Of a stretch of 12,262 nt of DNA, positions 1-4,881 are shown in pieces. Numbering within the stretch: the stretch's first letter is position 1; every line of letters starts with the position of its first letter. This DNA comes from Bacteroidales bacterium. Its GTDB lineage: Bacteria > Bacteroidota > Bacteroidia > Bacteroidales > WCHB1-69. The position numbers were made by a program, and so were the translations under genes. Location of the stretch: the NCBI GenBank assembly GCA_031272415.1, contig JAISTU010000203.1, forward strand, positions 1-12,262, given 5' to 3'. A model generated the notes under the pieces. It saw nothing but the letters and a program-made list of their open reading frames with translations, did no database searches and had not been told where the DNA came from.

Positions 1-10
1 TTATAAAATT

Positions 11-117
11 GTCTGAACCACAGATTTTCATAAGATTTATATGATTATTATGATTTTAGAATTGTGATTTTAAGAATCACACAAATCATAAAAATCATTC
101 AAAATCACAGTTCAGAC
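11..117. repeat. Dispersed palindromic repeat, copy 1 (arms B'-A)
   Basis: Imperfect palindrome bounded by GTCTGAAC (11-18) and GTTCAGAC (110-117). The left arm carries GATT starting at 23, 34, 43 and 52. The right arm carries AATC at 75, 84, 93 and 103. The left arm (11-46) is, apart from one inserted base, the reverse complement of 300-334. The last 25 bases (93-117) are the exact reverse complement of 9033-9057. This copy is therefore the same element as 9033-9124 in opposite orientation. It has no coding potential. Its function is unknown; a non-autonomous mobile or REP-like repeat is the best inference. Confidence 0.75.
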
Positions 118-126
118 AAGGATAAT

Positions 127-234
127 GTAGAGACGTGGCATGCCACGTCTCCATTATAAAATATTGATAATCAAATATTTATACTTCAAAAAAGACGTGG
201 CACGCAAAAAAGACGCGGCATGCCACGTCTCTAC
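127..234. repeat. GAGACG-type hairpin cluster
   Basis: Positions 130-151 are a perfect 22-bp palindrome centred on GCATGC. A second near-perfect palindrome lies at 211-230 (one C/A mismatch at 216/225), and a further left arm lies at 193-202. GTAGAGACGTGGC at 127-139 is also the exact reverse complement of 222-234, so the whole block can fold as one larger nested structure. The related hairpin at 4637-4656 has a different but still paired stem. It resembles REP-like extragenic palindromes. No protein is encoded. Confidence 0.7.
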
Positions 235-256
235 ATGAAAAATTGAATGAAAATAT

Positions 257-334
257 GGAGACGGAGCATGCACCGTCTTTACCATCATAAAATCCTGCTA
301 ATCATATAAATCTTATGAAAATCGTGGTTCAGAC
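257..334. repeat. Hairpin plus B-type arm of the dispersed repeat
   Basis: A third GAGACG-type hairpin (259-278, stem AGACGG/CCGTCT around a GCATGC centre) is followed by the linker TCATAAAAT and a B-type arm with AATC at 291, 300, 309 and 320, ending in GTTCAGAC at 327-334 and then an A-run. The same order (hairpin, linker, B arm, A-run) recurs at 4637-4720. The AATC spacing (9, 9, 11) is identical in the B arms at all three loci. Confidence 0.7.
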
Positions 335-382
335 AAAAAACAATCATTTTTTCAAAAAAATATTTTTTTCAATTTTTTTTTG

Positions 383-390
383 TATATTTG
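383..390 (+). promoter_or_regulatory. Candidate Bacteroidota promoter (-7 box) of the first operon
   Basis: TATATTTG followed by C fits the Bacteroidota sigma-ABfr -7 consensus TAnnTTTG. It is the only such box I found between the repeat block and the first gene. A clear -33 TTTG is absent; the upstream is only T-rich. The start site would fall near 395-398, giving a leader of about 80 nt. An ATG at 395 opens a 13-codon reading frame (MVKKRLMEVGFNL, stop at 434), placed at the same distance from the box as the murG ATG is from its own box. Confidence 0.5.
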
Positions 391-476
391 CAGAATGGTA
401 AAAAAAAGACTTATGGAAGTCGGTTTTAATTTGTAATTTATTGTAAATAAAAGTAATATATATATTAGAGGTAAAG

Positions 477-1160
477 ATGAAATTAAATGGAATTATTAAA
501 GTTGTCTTATTATTGTGCAATTTAGTGCTTGGATTTTTGATTTATCGTTCAATAATGCGTCCGCAAAAATTTCAGGATATTTGTCAGGCACGCAGGACGG
601 AGGTAATAGGTAAATTAACGACTATCCGCGCTTTGCAGAGTTATTATAAGCAAGAGTATGGGTCTTATGCGAAGTCATTTGACCAGTTGAAAGATTTTTG
701 GAACAACGGCAAAGTAACAATTGTCAAAAAAGAAGGTTCTGTGCCGGACACTTTGACGGAGGAGCAGGCTTTGAAAATGAAATTGATTCGCCGTGATACC
801 ATGCGTGTAAGTGCCAAAGAAGAGATACAAGGCAAGGATACTCTTTTTCGCAATTTTAACGTGGATGCATTTGATATAGTGCCTTATTCGGGTGGAGAAA
901 AGTTTGAAATTGATGCCGACACTATTAAACGGTCAAATATTCCTGTTTATGTGTATCAGGTTACGGCTTTTAAGCGACAATATTTGAATGATATTGACAA
1001 TGACCCGCGTGTAAAATCCTCATTTTTAGGCAATTTACTCTTCAATAATTTACAAGGAGAGTTTTTGGGTAAAAATTTTGATTTTAGGGAAGATGTTAAA
1101 GATGTCATATTAGGGTCAATGACAGAGCCTTCTACGGACGGAAATTGGGAAAAATTGTGA
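477..1160 (+). CDS. Membrane-anchored protein of unknown function
   Basis: 227 residues. A short N-terminal tail (MKLNG) is followed by one hydrophobic segment (about residues 6-26) and then a soluble region that should lie in the periplasm. No cleavage site is obvious, so I read it as a single-pass anchored protein. The segment after the membrane helix, with a charged amphipathic stretch and the pattern ALQSYYKQEYGSYAKSFDQL, recalls the start of pseudopilin-like domains, but I recognise no named family. From memory, similar proteins sit directly before DUF3822 and rsmD in Bacteroidales genomes. It is first in the operon, and its stop TGA (1158-1160) overlaps the GTG start of the next gene, implying translational coupling and probably a shared function. 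The CDS is certain; the function is unknown. Confidence 0.85.
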   Translation: MKLNGIIKVVLLLCNLVLGFLIYRSIMRPQKFQDICQARRTEVIGKLTTIRALQSYYKQEYGSYAKSFDQLKDFWNNGKVTIVKKEGSVPDTLTEEQALKMKLIRRDTMRVSAKEEIQGKDTLFRNFNVDAFDIVPYSGGEKFEIDADTIKRSNIPVYVYQVTAFKRQYLNDIDNDPRVKSSFLGNLLFNNLQGEFLGKNFDFREDVKDVILGSMTEPSTDGNWEKL

Positions 1161-1984
1161 GCAAAGCAGGCAAAGCCAATCTTATTTTTTCATACGCAGA
1201 CAACACGCCCATTGATGAGGCAGAGTGTGCAAATTTATCTGTGCGTTGGACAAGTGACGGATTTTGTTTGTTGCTTTCTCTTGCAAACGGAAAGGTTATT
1301 TTGTTGCATCAATATGGATTTGTAGACGCTTGCACGATTGAGGAGCAATTGTTGTCTGTTCAATCGGCGACAAAAAATCTGTTTGTACCTTACAAAGAGC
1401 ATTTGTTTGTCGTTTATACTCAACTCAATACGCAAATTCCAAAATCATTTTATGTCCCTGATGACAATGTTGCAATTAGTGCATTGTTAACAGAAAAGCA
1501 TCAAGATTACAAAGTGATTGCAACCGCTGTTGAGGCGATGAATTTATATAATTTGTCGTTGATACAAAATGCTGTAAATCAGATACTTACAGATAAATTT
1601 TCGGCATATCAAATTTATCCTTCCATAACAGGTTTATTGACAGAGATGTCGCGTAGAAAAAACGGCAAAGAAGCATTTATTTTTGTAGATAACAGCAATT
1701 TTACGCTGATGGCGGGTGAGAGTGGTAATCTTTTGGCAGCCAATACATTCCACTACAATACGGAGGATGATTTTGTGTATTATTTGTTGTCTTTTATGCG
1801 GCAAATTTCGGATAAATTTCAGTCCATTCCGCTCTCTTTGGCGGGCAATATTACTGCGGACTCCTCCATTTGTCGCTCTGTGAAAAAGTTTTTTGAGAAA
1901 GTAGATTTTTTGACGGTTTTGGATAGAAAAAATGCACATATTGACAATGAGTACTGTTTTGGCGACATATTATCGTTGTTGTAG
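1157..1984 (+). CDS. DUF3822-type protein (actin-like ATPase fold predicted)
   Basis: 275 residues from the GTG at 1157, which forms a GTGA overlap with the previous stop; an in-frame TTG at 1145 would add four residues. There is no signal peptide or membrane helix, so it is probably cytoplasmic. The pattern fits the DUF3822 family of Bacteroidota: an N-terminal LSVRWTSDGFCLLL strand pair, a central AIVA-like helix region, a second-half strand FIFVDNSNFTLMAGES and a C-terminal LSLAGNITADS before the last helix. As far as I recall, this family is placed with actin-like (ASKHA) folds, although no canonical ATP-binding phosphate loops are visible here. Position directly before rsmD agrees with the usual Bacteroidales order. 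Function is unknown; a partnership with the upstream membrane protein is inferred from the overlap. Confidence 0.75.
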   Translation: MSKAGKANLIFSYADNTPIDEAECANLSVRWTSDGFCLLLSLANGKVILLHQYGFVDACTIEEQLLSVQSATKNLFVPYKEHLFVVYTQLNTQIPKSFYVPDDNVAISALLTEKHQDYKVIATAVEAMNLYNLSLIQNAVNQILTDKFSAYQIYPSITGLLTEMSRRKNGKEAFIFVDNSNFTLMAGESGNLLAANTFHYNTEDDFVYYLLSFMRQISDKFQSIPLSLAGNITADSSICRSVKKFFEKVDFLTVLDRKNAHIDNEYCFGDILSLL

Positions 1985-2005
1985 AAAATATATAATTGAT
2001 TGATT

Positions 2006-2545
2006 ATGAGGATTATATCAGGTTTGCATAGAGGTAAAAAAATTGTAGCCCCGCTCTCTTTGCCGGTGCGTCCGACTACGGATTTTGCCAAAGAAAGCCT
2101 TTTTAATATCTTAAACAATTATTTTTATCCGGATAAGATTAAGGTATTGGATTTGTTTGCAGGCACGGGCAATATTAGTTATGAATTTGCGGCACGGCAG
2201 GCAATCAGTGTTACGGCGGTTGACAATTATCAGCCTTGTGTAAATTTTATCAAACGAACAGCACAACAACTTAATTTTGAGAACATTACGTCTATCAAAG
2301 CCGATGCCGTTGCGTTTTTGCTATCATGCAGGCAGCAATACAATGTAATTTTTGCAGACCCGCCCTACACTTATACCGATTATGCGGCAATTGTGGACGC
2401 TGTTTTTGAAAAGGAAAGGCTTTTGCCGGATGGTTTTTTGATAATTGAGCATTCGGCTGTAATTGATTTTTCGCAAGATGACAAATTTTATCAACAAAGA
2501 AATTATGGAAAAGTTAATTTTTCTATTTTTGCACAAAATTTATAA
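2006..2545 (+). CDS. rsmD: 16S rRNA (guanine-966-N2)-methyltransferase RsmD
   Basis: 179 residues from the ATG at 2006, giving the typical start MRIISG; an upstream TTG at 2000 is less likely. It is a cytoplasmic SAM-dependent enzyme that methylates N2 of G966 (E. coli numbering) in 16S rRNA during 30S assembly. Visible motifs are RPTTDFAKE (22-30, RsmD signature), the SAM-binding loop DLFAGTGN (49-56), the acidic residue of motif II in AVDN (71-74) and the catalytic DPPY (118-121). Length agrees with the family (about 180-200). It starts 21 nt after the DUF3822 gene and ends 15 nt before the yicC-like gene, consistent with one transcript. Confidence 0.93.
   Translation: MRIISGLHRGKKIVAPLSLPVRPTTDFAKESLFNILNNYFYPDKIKVLDLFAGTGNISYEFAARQAISVTAVDNYQPCVNFIKRTAQQLNFENITSIKADAVAFLLSCRQQYNVIFADPPYTYTDYAAIVDAVFEKERLLPDGFLIIEHSAVIDFSQDDKFYQQRNYGKVNFSIFAQNL
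2524..2531 (+). promoter_or_regulatory. Possible internal promoter before the yicC-like gene
   Basis: TATTTTTG followed by C matches TAnnTTTG exactly and lies inside the last codons of rsmD, about 30 nt before the next ATG, so the leader would be roughly 20-25 nt. No -33 TTTG is seen upstream, and such boxes arise easily in AT-rich DNA. This is a weak prediction. Confidence 0.25.
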
Positions 2546-2560
2546 AATTGAACCAAAAAT

Positions 2561-3436
2561 ATGATTAAATCAATGACCGGTTTTGGCAGTGCCACATACA
2601 ATTTTGAAAATTGGACTATTAAAGCGGATTTAAGAAGCATCAACTCTAAATTGTTTGATTTGTACCAAAAAAACGCTGATTTTTTAAAGGATAAAGAATT
2701 GGAAATCAGGAACTTATTGTTAGATAATTTAGAAAGAGGCAAAATTGATTTAAATATCAGCATGGAAAAAGAAAATTTGTCCGCTGTGTTGGAAATTGAT
2801 TTTCAAAAGGCGAACAATTATTATCATCAATGGCGAGCAATAGCCGACAAAATGGGGATGAGAGTCAAAGATAAAGATATTTTTGCGTCCCTTTTGAAAT
2901 TGTCCGATATTTATCTTACTCCACAGGAATTTTTGGAAGACAATCATCTTTGGGAGGCAATAAAAAAGACCATACAAAATGCGTGTAATGAACTCAATAT
3001 CAGCCGAGAAAGTGAAGGTAAATTTATTAAAAATGATTTTATTTTACGTATTGACAAGATTATCAGTCTGTTAGATGAAATAGAGCAATTTGAACCACAA
3101 CGCATAGATACACTTAAAACACGCATAGAGAAGCAGTTACAAGAATGGAGTGGGGATTATGATAAAAACCGCATGGAGCAAGAAATTATCTATTATTTGG
3201 AAAAAATAGATTTTAGCGAAGAAAAAATACGCTTGCAAAAACATTGTCAATTTTTTAAAGAAACAATGGAAGAGGCGGTCTCAAATGGGAAAAAATTAGC
3301 ATTTATTTCACAAGAAATCGGCAGAGAAATCAATACTTTAGGCTCAAAAGCCTACGACGCTCAAATCCAAAAAAAGGTAGTGCAAATGAAAGATGAATTG
3401 GAAAAAATTAAAGAACAATTAGCCAACGTATTATGA
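2561..3436 (+). CDS. YicC/YloC-family endoribonuclease
   Basis: 291 residues, close to E. coli YicC (287). The N-terminus MIKSMTGFGSA is the hallmark of the family and is followed by VRSIN-like LRSINSKLFDL (24-34). The middle has RESEGKFIKND (149-159). The C-terminal domain shows DFSEEKIRLQKH (217-228) and the signature around GKKLAFISQEIGREINTLGS (243-262). YicC and B. subtilis YloC are reported as cytoplasmic endoribonucleases, in E. coli linked to decay of the small RNA RyhB. Substrates in Bacteroidota are, to my knowledge, unknown. The gene often precedes gmk (guanylate kinase) in this phylum; here it is instead followed, with an ATGA overlap, by a secreted YD-repeat protein. Confidence 0.9.
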   Translation: MIKSMTGFGSATYNFENWTIKADLRSINSKLFDLYQKNADFLKDKELEIRNLLLDNLERGKIDLNISMEKENLSAVLEIDFQKANNYYHQWRAIADKMGMRVKDKDIFASLLKLSDIYLTPQEFLEDNHLWEAIKKTIQNACNELNISRESEGKFIKNDFILRIDKIISLLDEIEQFEPQRIDTLKTRIEKQLQEWSGDYDKNRMEQEIIYYLEKIDFSEEKIRLQKHCQFFKETMEEAVSNGKKLAFISQEIGREINTLGSKAYDAQIQKKVVQMKDELEKIKEQLANVL

Positions 3437-4467
3437 ACAAAAAATGTGTGAGTTTTTTTATTAAATCAGCAGGATTTTTGACACTTTTTTGTGTTACGAT
3501 TTCCCTTTTTTCGCAAGAGCCGCCCGATTCGGCACTCAATGGAAAAGTTTCTTATGTTTCGACCGCAATGTATATGTCTAAATATCAGACTATTAACAAA
3601 GAAAAATTAGAGTCTTTTTCCAAAGAACAATTGATTTACCGCAGGGATTTGTACTATGATACCGCACAATTGCTGACAAAAGATGCCTCTTTTAATCGCC
3701 GTAATTCAGAAGAAACAACGATTATCAATAAATATGATGCAAATGGAAAACTTTCTGAACAATTGGAACTCGCTTATAGACTGACGGTTACAAAAAAAAC
3801 CACTTTTTTATACCATCCTAACGGAAATCTTAAACAAAGCGTAGATTATGATGCCTCCAATGCGGTGAAAGGCAGTGTTTATTATACATATAATGCTCAA
3901 AATCAAATACTTACAAAAAAAACATACAATAGTATTCATCTTTTGCTTGAAAGTCTTGAATATCAATATGATAGCAACGGAAACGTGATAATGATTAAAA
4001 ATATTCCAACCATTAACAAAGAAAATATACCCTATCAGATTGAAAATCAATATGATACAAAAAATAGACTCATTTGTGAACGAAAATATGACAAAAACAA
4101 TGTGTTGGAAACGGAATATTTGTGCGTATATAATTCAAAAACAGGACTTTTACAGTATGAAATCACAAAAAATATTGCCGGAGATACCGTTTTTTACACA
4201 CAATATACTTACGACCGCAAAAATAGAATTGCCTCCAAATTTCAACTAAATCCACTCAAACCTACTATCCGAAGAACAAATACTTTTTATACATATAATA
4301 AACAAAATCAATGTGTTACAATTTCTGTCTATCTCCTTTATAACACCAAAAAGCCCGATATTGTAAAAAAATATTTCTATGACGACCACGGCAATTGGCA
4401 AGCATGGATAGAACAAAGTAACGAAGAATTAAAAATCGTATCCCAAAGAAAAATAACATACTTATAA
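3433..4467 (+). CDS. Secreted protein with degenerate YD (RHS-like) repeats
   Basis: 344 residues. A signal peptide covers about residues 1-28 (positive MNKK, hydrophobic core, probable cut after LFSQ). From about residue 100 to the end, some nine short units follow the pattern Y-x-Y-(D/N)-x-x-(G/N)-x-(L/I/V): YDANGKL (101), YHPNGNL (127), YTYNAQNQI (151), YQYDSNGNV (177), NQYDTKNRL (205), CVYNSKTGL (231), YTYDRKNRI (258), YTYNKQNQC (286) and YFYDDHGNW (314). These are like YD/RHS repeats that build beta-strand-rich surfaces. It lacks the RHS core signature and a toxin-like C-terminus, so it is not a polymorphic toxin. It may be a periplasmic or surface protein of unknown role. Its ATG overlaps the yicC-like stop (ATGA), so it should be translationally coupled although the two products end up in different compartments. 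Confidence 0.75.
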   Translation: MNKKCVSFFIKSAGFLTLFCVTISLFSQEPPDSALNGKVSYVSTAMYMSKYQTINKEKLESFSKEQLIYRRDLYYDTAQLLTKDASFNRRNSEETTIINKYDANGKLSEQLELAYRLTVTKKTTFLYHPNGNLKQSVDYDASNAVKGSVYYTYNAQNQILTKKTYNSIHLLLESLEYQYDSNGNVIMIKNIPTINKENIPYQIENQYDTKNRLICERKYDKNNVLETEYLCVYNSKTGLLQYEITKNIAGDTVFYTQYTYDRKNRIASKFQLNPLKPTIRRTNTFYTYNKQNQCVTISVYLLYNTKKPDIVKKYFYDDHGNWQAWIEQSNEELKIVSQRKITYL

Positions 4468-4881
4468 AGGTGAGAGTAGAGAATTATTTTTTTTGCATTT
4501 TGGGAGAAAAACGTTCTAAAAAATGAAAAATCACTATCCATTCCCCCCGTCCTGCAAGGTTTAATTCTCTTCCTTTATAAAATCTTGAAAATCAAAAAAA
4601 TCATTCAAAATCAAAGTTCAGATAAGGGGAAGGTAGAGACGTTGCACGCAACGTCTTTACTATCATAAAATAATCCTGCTAATCCTGTAAATCTTGTGAA
4701 AATCGTGGTTCAGACAAAAAATAATTCTCAATTCTTTTGACAAAATATGCATCCATATACAGATAATCTATTGATAGTCAATTCTCTACACTCAACACTC
4801 TGCGCTCTATACACTAAAAACTCACTTTTTTGTACAATATTTTTTTTATTTTTTCGTTATCTACAAAAGTTTTAAGTGAAA
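4468..4881. other. Intergenic region between the rsmD-yicC operon and the bat locus
   Basis: 414 bp without a credible gene. It holds the second repeat locus (4579-4715). A 10-bp inverted repeat, GTAGAGAATT at 4476-4485 and its complement at 4780-4789, encloses that locus. A degenerate CTC/ACAC-rich tract lies at 4783-4822, and a T-rich stretch lies before the bat start. TATTTTTT at 4847-4854 is a poor -7 box; with TTTG at 4829-4832 the spacing is too short, so the bat promoter is not resolved. No intrinsic terminator with a clean stem and T-run is visible after 4467. Confidence 0.6.
4579..4715. repeat. Dispersed palindromic repeat, copy 2 (A-hairpin-B)
   Basis: The A arm has AATC at 4581, 4590, 4599 and 4609 (steps 9, 9, 10, the same as copy 1) and ends in GTTCAGAT (4616-4623). 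A linker AAGGGGAAG follows, then GTAGAGAC and a hairpin at 4637-4656 whose arms AGACGTTGC/GCAACGTCT pair perfectly around AC. The B arm has AATC at 4672, 4681, 4690 and 4701 (steps 9, 9, 11) and ends in GTTCAGAC (4708-4715). The outer partner of the A arm seen in copy 1 is missing here. Confidence 0.75.

Noticed and set aside
11..334. CRISPR array
   Set aside because: Regular spacing exists, but the units are 9 nt with no repeat of 24-40 nt and no unique spacers, and there are no cas genes in the window.
1819..2118. Minus-strand open frame of 99 codons across the DUF3822/rsmD junction
   Set aside because: It lies opposite two well-supported genes and shows no recognisable protein pattern.
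3433..4467. RHS/polymorphic toxin
   Set aside because: The YD-like units are present, but the protein is short, has no RHS core boundary motif, no variable toxin C-terminus and no adjacent immunity gene.
4876..4881. GTG start for the BatB-BatC protein two codons upstream
   Set aside because: The ATG at 4882 gives the usual BatB-like start MFSFE; GTG is rarer and gains nothing.
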